DNA of 11,247 nucleotides from an uncultured Pirellulaceae bacterium (GCA_934278005.1 CAKQWG010000103.1:1-11247); one strand, 5' to 3'; positions 1 through 7,402 are shown, numbered from the stretch's first letter. Notes: generated by a model from the letters alone, not told the origin. Translations and numbers: made by a program.

Positions 1-74
1 GTGCATCTGCGGCCTGCTGCGGCTCGGCGTTAAACAATTCGCTGCGCGTTGATTCAGTAGGCGAGTGCAGAATG
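1..74 (+). repeat. Diverged direct repeat, copy 1
   Basis: This segment aligns without gaps to 319-392. By eye the first 35 bases differ at 3 positions and the whole 74 bases at about 15, roughly 80% identity. Similarity stops after about position 74. On the left the copy may continue beyond the window edge. The reading frame open in copy 2 is closed by a stop in copy 1, so shared coding is unlikely. Confidence 0.6.
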
Positions 75-318
75 CCTCACGCTGGGACGCTTTTGTGGGC
101 CGCGGTGCGGCTCCTTGTAGTGCTGCGACTTGTCGTAGCTTTAGCAGACGCTCGATGACCAGAGACGTCAAACGGTAGCAAAAGTTTTACGGGCTGCGAG
201 TGATTGAATGCGATTGAGTGAGAGAGTCGGCAAGTGCCGTCGCCTGCGCGGGCCGCGACTGTTCGCAGTGGTGGGGGATGTGGTGCAATGCAGCCTCGCG
301 CGTTGAGCCAGTCGACCT

Positions 319-392
319 GTGCATCTGCGGTCTGCTGCGGCTCGGCGCTGAACTACAAGCTGCGCATTGTTTGCGTGGGCGAGCGCAAATTG
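319..392 (+). repeat. Diverged direct repeat, copy 2
   Basis: Partner of the segment at 1-74, 318 bases away in the same orientation and alignable without gaps. The shared core begins GTGCATCTGCGG and continues through CTGCTGCGGCTCGGCG. It could be a remnant of a larger duplication or a dispersed genomic repeat; the window does not distinguish these. Confidence 0.6.
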
Positions 393-435
393 GGTTTTGC
401 GACCGATGATACTATGTGAGCTCTTTTGCCTGAGC

Positions 436-825
436 CTATGGCTTAGGCCATTGGCGAAGGCTACGCAGATATAGCCGCTCGACTTTGTCCCGCGCCCACG
501 GCGTCTGCCGCAAGAATTTCAAACTGGATTTGATCGAGGGGTCCGTCGTGAAGCAGCGAATGTTGATCCGCTCGCCCAATTCCTGCCAACCGTAGTGCTC
601 GACTAAGTGCTCTAGAATATCAACCAGTTTGACGCCGTGGAGCGGATTATTGGCTTGTGGAGACCGCGGCTGGTTGTCATGTGATAGTTGAGCGTCGTTG
701 GATAGCTGCGCGTCGTCGGATAGCTGCGCGTCGTTGGATAGCTGCGAGTCGTTGGATAGCTGCGAGTCGGCTGTGGGTTGGTCGAGCGGCCTGTCGTGGT
801 GGGCTGCGGGTTGGTGAGTCATCAT
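436..825 (-). CDS. VF530-type (DUF2132) DNA-binding protein with repeat-coded N-terminal tail
   Basis: The 129-residue product has two parts. Residues about 59-127 ([18 protein letters not shown] ... [20 protein letters not shown]) match my knowledge of the VF530/DUF2132 family: small, mostly helical proteins named after Vibrio fischeri VF530 and described as DNA-binding. Known members are mostly this domain alone, about 70-80 residues. Here about 58 extra residues precede it, rich in Gln, Ser, Asn and Asp, including five copies of a six-residue unit (QLSNDA-like) encoded by an 18-bp tandem repeat. The tail is probably disordered. The start at 825 is supported by an AAGGAAG ribosome-binding site at 827-833; a second ATG follows directly. 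The gene lies 80 bp downstream of the hydrolase gene on the same strand and could be co-transcribed with it. No signal peptide is seen, so it is probably cytoplasmic. The cellular role is unknown. Confidence 0.85.
   Translation of the reverse strand: MMTHQPAAHHDRPLDQPTADSQLSNDSQLSNDAQLSDDAQLSNDAQLSHDNQPRSPQANNPLHGVKLVDILEHLVEHYGWQELGERINIRCFTTDPSIKSSLKFLRQTPWARDKVERLYLRSLRQWPKP
676..765 (-). repeat. Five-copy 18-bp in-frame tandem repeat inside the VF530 gene
   Basis: Units run 676-693, 694-711, 712-729, 730-747 and 748-765. The plus-strand consensus is GTCGTTGGATAGCTGCGC. Units 4 and 5 are identical, unit 3 differs little, and unit 1 is the most diverged. On the minus strand each unit encodes six residues of the type QLSNDA. 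A length of 18 keeps the frame, so copy-number change alters tail length without breaking the gene. Confidence 0.9.
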
Positions 826-905
826 ACTTCCTTGGCGAGTTAATTTGTCCGCGTAACTCTGAGAAAATCAGAAAGGGGAACCTAGGTTTGACGCCTTTAA
901 AAAAA

Positions 906-3209
906 CTAGCGAAATTGCTGCTCGATAAATTCCAGCGTCGCCTCGCCGCGCATCGTATGACCACCTAGAAAGAACGTGATCGCCGTGCGCTCGCCGATAC
1001 CGAGTTGATCATAGACCAGCCGCACTTTGGCGTACTCCGCGGCGACCCATGAGTCGGGAGCTACGCGGTCGTGGTGTCCACGCTCCACCATGAACGGACG
1101 CGGCACCATTAGGTAGGCCATCTCCGCATAGCTGAACGTGTTGCCCAGGTTGAAATAAGGCATCTCCCACTCCTTGGTGCGCATGAAACTGTGACCATCG
1201 TGCGTGTCGGTTACTTTGCGTGTCCAATCGTTGAAGTCCGATGCACAGATGGAAAGGGCATAACGAGTCAGCACCGTCGGGATGCGGACCGCCGACTCGC
1301 CTCCATAGCTGTTTCCATAAAACGCAATGCGCTGCGCATCGACCTCAGGCAACTCTGCCAGCCAGCGCGTGATCTGGTCGTGCTGCAGAAGCAAAAATGA
1401 AAATAGCGTTTTCCCAATCGAGTTAGCTTTGCGATCGAGCCAACGGTATTCGTCCTCGCCGCGATATAAATTGTGCGGCGCAAACACAATGTAGCCTCGC
1501 GACAACAACTTTGCAGCGATTCCGTTGTAGCCGCCATCGAGGATGTTTTGCGGCAAACCGTTGCGGCCGTGCTGCACGACGATCACCGGTCGCTTTTCCC
1601 CTTCATCAATTCCCTCGGGCAACATCAGTATGCCCCAGGCGAATAGCTCCGGTGCCACATCTAAAACTACATCGTAGGCGATCCAGTCGTCGGTTTCGCG
1701 GATCAAGCGTGTACGCGGATTGGGTGGCAGCAGCGGATCGTCAAATTTGCCGAGTAGTTCATTCCAAAACCGTTCGCGATAGACTTGCGTCCTGCTCGTG
1801 AACTGTTCGTCGATAGCTGTCGTAGGAACCTCCGCCTGCGTTGTCCAGCCTGAGTCCTTGAGTGCAGGTAGCGTTTGATTGAGAAAGAACTCGTCGCGCA
1901 CGCCTGCGGAATCGCGGGCCAAGCGCTGCGTGTAGTCGTCCAGTTCCCTTCGCTGGCGGTCGTGACGCTGGGCAATCCGTTCGCTCATAGCCACTAGCGT
2001 CTGGCTTGTGGTGAGTTCGCTCGTCGGCACGTCGCTAGCGACAACCACGTCGCTGGCTGCGACCAGTTCGATGCCTAGCGCTTTGGCAAATTCGGCGACC
2101 GCTGGCTCGCGATACGGTGGGCGGGATTCCTTGGACAAACCGGCTGGCATGGCCTTGTCTTTGGTCGCGTCTACGGCAGGCGGCAAACTTTCCTCCTTCA
2201 GCAAAGTGCGCGGTTGGATCAAGGCCTCAACCCCCTCGTCTCCGAACTCGCTGGTATAGCACCACACGTTGCGATAGATCGGTTCCCGCCATGCCGCTCT
2301 GCGCGCCTGCCAGTCGTCGCTGACAAGCGCCACTTGCAGACGTTGGTCGAGTGCGGCCGAAAAGAATGCGAGTCGTGCACCTTCGCCCCAGCCAGCGATT
2401 CCGATGGGCGTGGTGGAATCTTGTGTGGCTGCCAGCCAGTCGACCGCGGCATCGATCTTGTCCAATTCATAGCCCAAAATATGCCGGCCCATGTGAAAGG
2501 CTTGGCGATAAATCCACTCGCGATTGGACTGCCCAAGCGGTGAGGCAGGCGAGACCTCTTGGCGGTTGATCAGGGTCGGGATCACAACTCGCACTCCGCT
2601 GGCAGCTAGCTGGCGAGCCAGCGATCGTTGAATGCCATGTGCGTCTATCAGTCCAGCTAGTTGTTCAGGCGACTGATCCGCGTCAGGCACCAGAACTACT
2701 GCCGCCGATGCCGTGCGATTCGACGGGAGTGGTTCGAGCAGCAGCCCCTCCCCGCTAACGCCTTCGAGTACCGGCCACGCGACGCGGGTGATCGAGAATT
2801 GTTCGTTTTGTTCCAAGATGGCCGGCGATTGGTCAACGCCGATCCGCAGCATGCGCACATCGCTGTGGTACGGCGGGAAAGCCAAGTGTGTGTGGGGTTG
2901 CCGCGCCGCATTGCCGGCCCCCAACAGCCAGCGCAATCGTTCTCGCTGCGTTTCACTCGCAGTCGCTTTGCCTGCTGTCCCCCGGCCGGCTGTCCCCCGG
3001 CTCTTTTCGGCTGCAGCGATCTTCTGCTCAATGAACTTATGCGCCCGCTGCATCATGAGTACATCCAGCGGCTCGCTCCACGTTAGCTCTGTGGTGCCAG
3101 GTAGTAGCTTCGCCAACCGCTGCGGTGGCGTCGCTTGCGCACTGGCAATGGTGGCACCGGCCATCAGCAGGCCGCAGGCAGTCATCAACGGTCGCAGTGA
3201 GAGGTTCAT
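906..3209 (-). CDS. Secreted two-lobed alpha/beta hydrolase (probable esterase)
   Basis: A 767-residue exported protein. Residues 1-24 form a signal peptide (hydrophobic LMTACGLLMAGATIASA, likely cut before QATPP), so I start at the ATG at 3207-3209; the 33 extra upstream codons are Lys/Arg-rich and precede the signal peptide. The C-terminal third is a typical hydrolase fold: HGRNG oxyanion region near 547, nucleophile elbow GNSYGG with Ser634, acid candidate Asp714 in GHHD, and His751 in GGHT. A second lobe at about 171-300 resembles the same fold (VVLVPDAD ... GIAGWGEGARLAFF), but its elbow reads GWGEG with Gly275 where Ser is expected, so it is probably inactive. A linker with a short TAGRGTAGK duplication lies near the N-terminus. 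Similar planctomycete proteins are often called acetyl xylan esterase-like or dienelactone hydrolase-like; the substrate cannot be read from the sequence. Confidence 0.85.
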   Translation of the reverse strand: MNLSLRPLMTACGLLMAGATIASAQATPPQRLAKLLPGTTELTWSEPLDVLMMQRAHKFIEQKIAAAEKSRGTAGRGTAGKATASETQRERLRWLLGAGNAARQPHTHLAFPPYHSDVRMLRIGVDQSPAILEQNEQFSITRVAWPVLEGVSGEGLLLEPLPSNRTASAAVVLVPDADQSPEQLAGLIDAHGIQRSLARQLAASGVRVVIPTLINRQEVSPASPLGQSNREWIYRQAFHMGRHILGYELDKIDAAVDWLAATQDSTTPIGIAGWGEGARLAFFSAALDQRLQVALVSDDWQARRAAWREPIYRNVWCYTSEFGDEGVEALIQPRTLLKEESLPPAVDATKDKAMPAGLSKESRPPYREPAVAEFAKALGIELVAASDVVVASDVPTSELTTSQTLVAMSERIAQRHDRQRRELDDYTQRLARDSAGVRDEFFLNQTLPALKDSGWTTQAEVPTTAIDEQFTSRTQVYRERFWNELLGKFDDPLLPPNPRTRLIRETDDWIAYDVVLDVAPELFAWGILMLPEGIDEGEKRPVIVVQHGRNGLPQNILDGGYNGIAAKLLSRGYIVFAPHNLYRGEDEYRWLDRKANSIGKTLFSFLLLQHDQITRWLAELPEVDAQRIAFYGNSYGGESAVRIPTVLTRYALSICASDFNDWTRKVTDTHDGHSFMRTKEWEMPYFNLGNTFSYAEMAYLMVPRPFMVERGHHDRVAPDSWVAAEYAKVRLVYDQLGIGERTAITFFLGGHTMRGEATLEFIEQQFR

Positions 3210-3280
3210 CTTTTTGTCTTTCTTACGACGGCGCGAGGTGGGATTGGTTGAGGGTATCTGCGGAAATAATTCGAAGGATA

Positions 3281-3308
3281 ATTTTAATGCCGCGAAAGTT
3301 CGAGACAA
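3281..3308 (-). promoter_or_regulatory. Candidate sigma70-type promoter for the hydrolase gene
   Basis: On the minus strand TTGTCT (3303-3308) and TAAAAT (3281-3286) are separated by 16 nt and lie about 70 nt upstream of the signal-peptide ATG at 3209. If real, the longer N-terminal reading would overlap the promoter and could not be translated, which agrees with the chosen start. Planctomycete promoters are poorly defined, so this is only a pattern match. Confidence 0.3.
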
Positions 3309-3338
3309 CCTGCTGTACGCCTATGATACTGCACGATC

Positions 3339-3377
3339 ATCCTGCTGCGGGCCCATCCTGCTGCGGGCCCATCCTGC
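3339..3377 (+). repeat. 16-bp tandem repeat, about 2.4 copies
   Basis: The unit ATCCTGCTGCGGGCCC occurs perfectly at 3339-3354 and 3355-3370, followed by a partial ATCCTGC at 3371-3377. The repeat contains the palindrome GGGCCC. It lies between the two candidate divergent promoters and could be replication slippage or a binding-site array. Confidence 0.8.
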
Positions 3378-3427
3378 TTCACGACGAGCCCGGACAAGCA
3401 GTAGCTTAGCGGCGCGTACCGTATCGG

Positions 3428-3455
3428 TTGCCCTTATCCGGCGTTAGGCTAATAT
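3428..3455 (+). promoter_or_regulatory. Candidate sigma70-type promoter for the LssY_C gene
   Basis: TTGCCC (3428-3433) and TAATAT (3450-3455) are separated by 16 nt and lie about 40 nt upstream of the ATG at 3496. The match to consensus is partial and nothing independent supports it. Confidence 0.3.
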
Positions 3456-3495
3456 CGTGTGAAGCCGAGGTTAGCTGACTAGAATTGAGTTAAGC

Positions 3496-4239
3496 ATGCA
3501 GTTGAACGAAAAAAATGACATCCCTTCGCCCACTCGCGGTCGCCGCTACCGAGTGCTGAGGCTCATTGTAGTCTTTTTAGTTTTTTGGCTGGTCATCGCT
3601 TACGTACTGGCTCCCTGGGGCTGGAAGATGTACGCCGCGCGGAATCCGGCCGTGGATGAGCGTCCAAGAATTACTCAAACCAGCGATCATCATCCCGGCG
3701 ACCCGCTAAACGTGGCCTTGATTGGTACCGAAGCTCAACTGCAAGAGATCATGCAGTCGGCCAAGTGGTATTCTGCTGCCGCGTTAGGCTTTCAAAGCGA
3801 TTTGAAGATTTCGGTCGATACTGTGCTGTCGCGCCCGGATGACTCCGCGCCAGTCAGCAGTTTGTATTTATTCGGTCGCAAAGAAGACTTGGCCTTTGAA
3901 CAGCCCGTCGGCGACAATCCACGGCACCGGCATCACGTGCGGTTGTGGAGGACCGATGAAATCGCGCCTGATGGACGACCGACCTGGATCGGCTCCGCTG
4001 TCTACGACAAACGCGTTGGGCTCAGTCGCACGACGGGGCAGATCACTCACGTCACGGCGGCAGATGTCGACCAGGAACGAGATTATCTCTTCGAGTGCCT
4101 TCAACAGACAGGCCAGCTGGCCGAGCGCTCTGCTGAAGTGAATTTTCATCAGCAGCTCGACGGCCGCAACGGCGGTGGCGATCCCTGGCACACAGACGGC
4201 AGTCTCTACATAGGGGTGATCCAAAACATTTCCAACTAG
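3496..4239 (+). CDS. Membrane-anchored LssY_C-domain protein
   Basis: A 247-residue protein with a basic N-terminus, one transmembrane segment at about residues 20-40 (LRLIVVFLVFWLVIAYVLAP) and an extracytoplasmic domain at about 68-243. The order of motifs matches what I know as the LssY C-terminal domain: GDPLNVALIGTEAQLQEIM with an aromatic WYSA, then SSLYLFGRKEDLAFEQ, a His-rich RHRHHVRLWRT near 143-153, PTWIGSAVYDKRVGL, and THVTAADVDQERD near 184-196. In Legionella LssY this domain follows a multi-spanning membrane part; here it stands with a single anchor. The biochemical function of LssY_C is not established to my knowledge. The start has only a weak ribosome-binding site. The gene precedes the oxidoreductase gene by 98 bp on the same strand, but a repeat copy sits in that gap, so co-transcription is uncertain. 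Confidence 0.75.
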   Translation: MQLNEKNDIPSPTRGRRYRVLRLIVVFLVFWLVIAYVLAPWGWKMYAARNPAVDERPRITQTSDHHPGDPLNVALIGTEAQLQEIMQSAKWYSAAALGFQSDLKISVDTVLSRPDDSAPVSSLYLFGRKEDLAFEQPVGDNPRHRHHVRLWRTDEIAPDGRPTWIGSAVYDKRVGLSRTTGQITHVTAADVDQERDYLFECLQQTGQLAERSAEVNFHQQLDGRNGGGDPWHTDGSLYIGVIQNISN

Positions 4240-4249
4240 TTTGCCTTAG

Positions 4250-4273
4250 TGTGGCTTATTGCTCCGCGAGCAG
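4250..4273 (+). repeat. Short palindromic intergenic repeat, single copy
   Basis: This 24-base segment (GCTTATTGCTCCGCGAGCAG at its 3' end) belongs to the repeat family found at 7438-7611, 8260-8309 and 9745-9859. It differs from the common form by GAGCAG in place of GATCAG. It lies just after the LssY_C stop codon, in the spacer before the oxidoreductase gene. Confidence 0.65.
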
Positions 4274-4337
4274 AACCCCTTCTTCTTTCATGCTTCACCG
4301 ATACTTCGTAGAATCACCAGTAAATCAAGGAACCAAC

Positions 4338-5720
4338 ATGAGCAGCAAACATCCATTCTATTCCAATCGACGGAGCTTCCTGACGCTCGCTTCTGCCGGT
4401 GTCGGAGGAGTTTTGGCCCGGCCCGCTGTTGCCCGCAGCTTCGTTCAGACCGGTCAAAATGAAAAACTGCGCACGGCCCACATCGGCGTAGGCGGCATGG
4501 GCGCCGGTGACCTGAGATCGATCGCTTCTCATAAAAGCGTCGAGGTCGCAGCCTTGTGCGATGTCGACTCAAGTCGCCTTGCCCAAGCAGCAGCCAAGCA
4601 TCCCAAAGCGAAAACGTTTGCGGATTTCCGCGAAATGCTGGCCACTCTCGGCGACAAGATCGATGCGGTCATCGTCTCGACTCCCGACCACACGCACGCG
4701 CCAGCGGCAATGTCGGCTATGAATTTGGGCAAGCCAGTCTACTGTCAAAAGCCCTTGACCCACGAGGCATTTGAAGCTCGCCGCTTACGTGAGATCGCCG
4801 CCGAGAAAAACTTGGTAACACAGATGGGTGTTCAAGCCCATTCGGGGCAAGCTTATCGGGAAGCGGTAGCTATTGTGCAAAGTGGTGACCTCGGGAAGAT
4901 TAGCCGCGTGCTGGCGTGGTCGAATAAAAATTGGGGCTTTGATGGTCAGCAGCTACCACCTTCCACTCCGCCGCCAGAGAATCTCAACTGGGACTTATGG
5001 CTAGGTACGGCCGCCGAGCGAGACTACGTGCCGGGAGTATATCACCCTGGGGCGTGGCGCAAAATGATCGATTTCGGGACTGGGACGCTGGGGGACATGG
5101 GCGTCCACATTTTTAACACGCCTTATACAGCGCTTGAACTGACCGCCCCGAATTGGGTCCGTACGACTTGCCGCGCACCGACGGGTATCGGCCAGCCGGA
5201 GGCCAACAAAGTTGAGTATGAATTTCCAGGAACCAAGCATACCACCGAGACGCTGAGTTGGGTTTGGTTCGACGGCAGTCTGGCACCACCACCCAATCAA
5301 GAGTTGGGCTTGCCAGCCGCTGAACAGCTACCTGCACAGGGCTCACTGTTTGTCGGTGAGAATGGCACACTGCTGCTGCCGCACGTGGATTCGGCTAAGC
5401 TGTTTCCCGAGCAGCAGTGGGCCGACTACAAGCGCCCAGAGGTCGGCGGCAATAATCACTATCACCAGTTCGTAGATGCTTGCTTAGGAAACACAAAGAC
5501 CAGCATGCCCTTTCAACTTGGCGGTCCGCTGACAGAGGCGCTGTTGCTAGGCATTGTCGCCAATCGGTTTCCCGACGAAAAACTGATGTGGCACGCCAGC
5601 GATATGACTTTCAAGAATTCAGCCGAAGCCAACAAGCTGATTCACCGCGAATATCGCCAGGGCTTCGAGGTGGAGAATCTCAGCCACATGCTCTCGTCAG
5701 AGCGATCAACGACAAGCTAA
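4338..5720 (+). CDS. Tat-exported Gfo/Idh/MocA family oxidoreductase
   Basis: A 460-residue NAD(P)-dependent oxidoreductase of the Gfo/Idh/MocA family. I chose the ATG at 4338 because AAGGA lies at 4327-4331 with 6-nt spacing and because it places a twin-arginine signal at the N-terminus (NRRSFLTLASAGVGG, residues 10-24). The Rossmann fold starts at about residue 45 with the dinucleotide motif GVGGMG (50-55), followed by ALCDVD and STPDHTH (114-120). The usual EKP motif, whose Lys is catalytic in the family, reads CQKPL (136-140): Lys is kept and Glu is Gln, a variant I associate with planctomycete members. The C-terminal substrate domain includes TGTLGDMGVHIF near 248-259. Planctomycetes carry many paralogs of this type, probably acting on sugars or polyols in the periplasm; the substrate is unknown. 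Its stop overlaps the stop of the convergent gene by 4 nt. Confidence 0.9.
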   Translation: MSSKHPFYSNRRSFLTLASAGVGGVLARPAVARSFVQTGQNEKLRTAHIGVGGMGAGDLRSIASHKSVEVAALCDVDSSRLAQAAAKHPKAKTFADFREMLATLGDKIDAVIVSTPDHTHAPAAMSAMNLGKPVYCQKPLTHEAFEARRLREIAAEKNLVTQMGVQAHSGQAYREAVAIVQSGDLGKISRVLAWSNKNWGFDGQQLPPSTPPPENLNWDLWLGTAAERDYVPGVYHPGAWRKMIDFGTGTLGDMGVHIFNTPYTALELTAPNWVRTTCRAPTGIGQPEANKVEYEFPGTKHTTETLSWVWFDGSLAPPPNQELGLPAAEQLPAQGSLFVGENGTLLLPHVDSAKLFPEQQWADYKRPEVGGNNHYHQFVDACLGNTKTSMPFQLGGPLTEALLLGIVANRFPDEKLMWHASDMTFKNSAEANKLIHREYRQGFEVENLSHMLSSERSTTS

Positions 5721-6601
5721 ATCTCAGATACAGCACGCGTTATCAATTGTCGGGCGACCGTTTGAGTGCCGGTGTGCTCAAAATAATCGGTCGTCAAATC
5801 GAGAGCTGCGGCGACGTAGTCTAGCTTGCCCTCGAACTTGTCCGAAATGCCTTGCACGCTGCTTAAGACCTTGCTCTGAGAGATGCCCGCTTGCTTGATG
5901 AAACCGGGTACGAAGGAAGTCATCGCCTCGAGAGACTTCTGCATGAAGCCGACTTGTTCCTTAACGCTATCTCCCGGCAGCAGACCACGCAGTCGTTGGA
6001 AACGTTCGTTCTCAGCGACCTTCGATACGTTGCCGCCGACTTGGTCGACAGCCTTGGAAAGAAAATCAGGGCCCAGCGGCAGCACGCCGTCTACGCAGAT
6101 CATCGTCGCTAGACGCATCCTGGATTCGTCTCGAAAGTCAGTCAGCGACTCGACGAACTCACCCACTCGATCACCGGGCCGGCCGTTGATCGTCAAAAAC
6201 GCAGTTACCTCGGCGACGAGCTTTACGGCTAAGTCGATCGCTTGGCTCGTTTCTGCTTTGGGTGTAAATGCTCCCAACCAACTCAGAAACGAGAACGACT
6301 CGCTCAGTTTGTCAATGAATGCGGTGGTGCCTGCGATGCCTTGCACGCTATCGGCAGCTTGGTAGATCCACAGCCCCCGCTGGTAACCCTGCGTGGTATC
6401 GTTGTAGAGTTCGATCGCGCGCACGCCAACTCGCTCAATGTACTTCGGGTCAGTCTCGCCGGTGATAGCTCGGATCGTATCCTCGAACCCGGTCAAGTTG
6501 ACGTAATCTCCAGGGACCACCCAGTCCAGCGCGTGCAACAGCGCCACGGTAAGACTGCGGCGAGGTAATTCATCGACCAATTCGTAAATAGGCTTACTCA
6601 T
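5717..6601 (-). CDS. Unrecognised cytoplasmic protein of 294 residues
   Basis: I do not recognise this family. The product has no signal peptide and no clear transmembrane segment, and it appears largely helical. The N-terminal part (MSKPIYELVDELPRRSLTVALLH...) contains a patch DYVNLTGFEDTIRAITGE near 32-49. The middle has hydrophobic helices (SFSFLSWLGAF near 102-112, AIDLAVKLVAEVTAFLTING near 121-140). There is a single Cys at 169 in MICVDGVLPLGPDF, and the C-terminal half has amphipathic helices. I start at the ATG at 6599-6601; a TTG three codons upstream is possible but has no better ribosome-binding site. A 13-bp near-tandem repeat lies just upstream. It ends tail to tail with the oxidoreductase gene. 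Length, normal codon use and the absence of other plausible frames support a real gene. Confidence 0.75.
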   Translation of the reverse strand: MSKPIYELVDELPRRSLTVALLHALDWVVPGDYVNLTGFEDTIRAITGETDPKYIERVGVRAIELYNDTTQGYQRGLWIYQAADSVQGIAGTTAFIDKLSESFSFLSWLGAFTPKAETSQAIDLAVKLVAEVTAFLTINGRPGDRVGEFVESLTDFRDESRMRLATMICVDGVLPLGPDFLSKAVDQVGGNVSKVAENERFQRLRGLLPGDSVKEQVGFMQKSLEAMTSFVPGFIKQAGISQSKVLSSVQGISDKFEGKLDYVAAALDLTTDYFEHTGTQTVARQLITRAVSEI

Positions 6602-6613
6602 AATTATCAAACT

Positions 6614-6639
6614 TGCGGAGGTGTTGTGCGGAGGTTGTA
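6614..6639. repeat. 13-bp near-tandem repeat upstream of the unrecognised gene
   Basis: TGCGGAGGT occurs at 6614-6622 and again at 6627-6635, so the period is 13. On the minus strand, which is the sense strand for the following gene, this reads as two ACCTCCGCA copies about 13-34 nt before the ATG at 6601. It could be a binding site or affect translation initiation, since CCTCC is like the anti-Shine-Dalgarno sequence; there is no direct support for either. Confidence 0.45.
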
Positions 6640-6688
6640 AAGAAATATCAAACGTCCGACAGTCAATTGCCGGCGTAGGGCTGCCGGC

Positions 6689-7402
6689 TTAGGGAGCGAG
6701 CTGTTCCAGTTTGGCAAGATCGAATCTCTGTAGCATAGCAGTCCGCTCCGCTTCATTGAGTTGGCCGCCTGGTGAGCGGACCTTTACTTGAAAGCGACCA
6801 CCGACAAGCAGCGTGGTCCCTAGACTCCCATCGCGCGTGGCCGGATAGTTACCGATGCGCATGTCTGGCTCAAGGAATTTCTCAGCCGCGGCTGGGTTGC
6901 CACGCAAGTCCGTGATCGACAGCTGCGCCACCTCTACACCGTCGCGGCGAAAGCTGTACTGCGCAAAGCCCTTCTTTTCCTGCTTAGCGACTCGATCTTC
7001 GCCCGCCTCTTGAGCGGGGAAGTAGCGGTTGAGTTGTGAACCGTCAACTGGATCGCCACTTTGAAGCGCTTCGAGATCGATGTCGGCCGGAGTTTGTTTG
7101 TTTTGTGCGCTTCCTGACGGCGACCAGGTAACTGGGCCCGATGTACTTATCCCGCCGGGGTTAAAGGCGGGGGGCGGGCCCAATTCATCCGCAGTCGCAG
7201 AAGATTTGGGAATCACGTCCGGTGCTGTCTGCGCGTCGGCCGAGCCCATTCGGTCGCTCGAGCTCTGCTGGGCAGACTGTTCCTGCGAGCGCTGCTGCGC
7301 CGCTTCCCACTTGGCGTTGCTCGCTTCGCGGCGGCAACCAGCTGCGCAGGTGGCAACCACGATCGCGAGCCAGATGAGTGTTCGACTTGAATATCTCAAC
7401 AT
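6689..7402 (-). CDS. Putative lipoprotein, function unknown
   Basis: A 237-residue exported protein. Residues 1-23 look like a lipoprotein signal: basic MLRYSSR, hydrophobic TLIWLAIVVAT, then CAAGC with Cys23 as the lipidation candidate. The box (AAGC) lacks the usual Leu at -3, so plain secretion is an alternative. Residues about 24-140 are low-complexity and Gln/Ser/Ala/Pro-rich, probably disordered. Residues about 145-236 form a compact C-terminal part (GFAQYSFRRDGVEVAQLSI ... GTTLLVGGRFQVKVRS ... LQRFDLAKLEQLA) that looks like a small mixed alpha/beta domain, which I do not recognise. The ATG at 7400-7402 has only a weak purine-rich stretch upstream. It reads in the same direction as the unrecognised gene downstream (87 bp gap) and could be co-transcribed with it. 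Confidence 0.75.
   Translation of the reverse strand: MLRYSSRTLIWLAIVVATCAAGCRREASNAKWEAAQQRSQEQSAQQSSSDRMGSADAQTAPDVIPKSSATADELGPPPAFNPGGISTSGPVTWSPSGSAQNKQTPADIDLEALQSGDPVDGSQLNRYFPAQEAGEDRVAKQEKKGFAQYSFRRDGVEVAQLSITDLRGNPAAAEKFLEPDMRIGNYPATRDGSLGTTLLVGGRFQVKVRSPGGQLNEAERTAMLQRFDLAKLEQLAP

Larger units (their letters stand above)
1..435. other. Non-coding stretch with no convincing gene
   Basis: I see no supported gene here. The short open frames in it have no recognisable protein features and no good ribosome-binding site, and they overlap one another in different frames. The clearest structure is a diverged direct repeat (copies near 1-74 and 319-392), listed separately. The region lies downstream of the minus-strand VF530 gene, whose stop is at 436-438. 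Whatever gene lies further left is outside the window. Confidence 0.5.
3210..3495. promoter_or_regulatory. Divergent intergenic region between hydrolase and LssY_C genes
   Basis: This 286-bp spacer separates a minus-strand gene starting at 3209 from a plus-strand gene starting at 3496, so it should hold promoters for both. It contains a 16-bp tandem repeat at 3339-3377 and two weak sigma70-like candidates, listed separately. I see no gene in it. Confidence 0.6.

Noticed and set aside
428..448. Inverted repeat GCCTGAGCC-TAT-GGCTTAGGC over the VF530 stop codon, as a terminator
   Set aside because: The stem is good (one G-T pair), but no T-run follows it on either strand.
657..968. Plus-strand open frame with repeated RRWIAA-like units
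   Set aside because: It is the antisense reading of the 18-bp repeat inside the VF530 gene, with no ribosome-binding site or domain.
3210..3308. N-terminal extension of the hydrolase by 33 codons
   Set aside because: The extension is Lys/Arg-rich, begins with TTG, and would bury the clear signal peptide that starts at the ATG at 3209. A candidate promoter also overlaps it.
6669..6688. GCCGGC-N8-GCCGGC hairpin just after the lipoprotein stop, as a terminator
   Set aside because: The stem is only six pairs, each half is self-palindromic, and no T-run follows.
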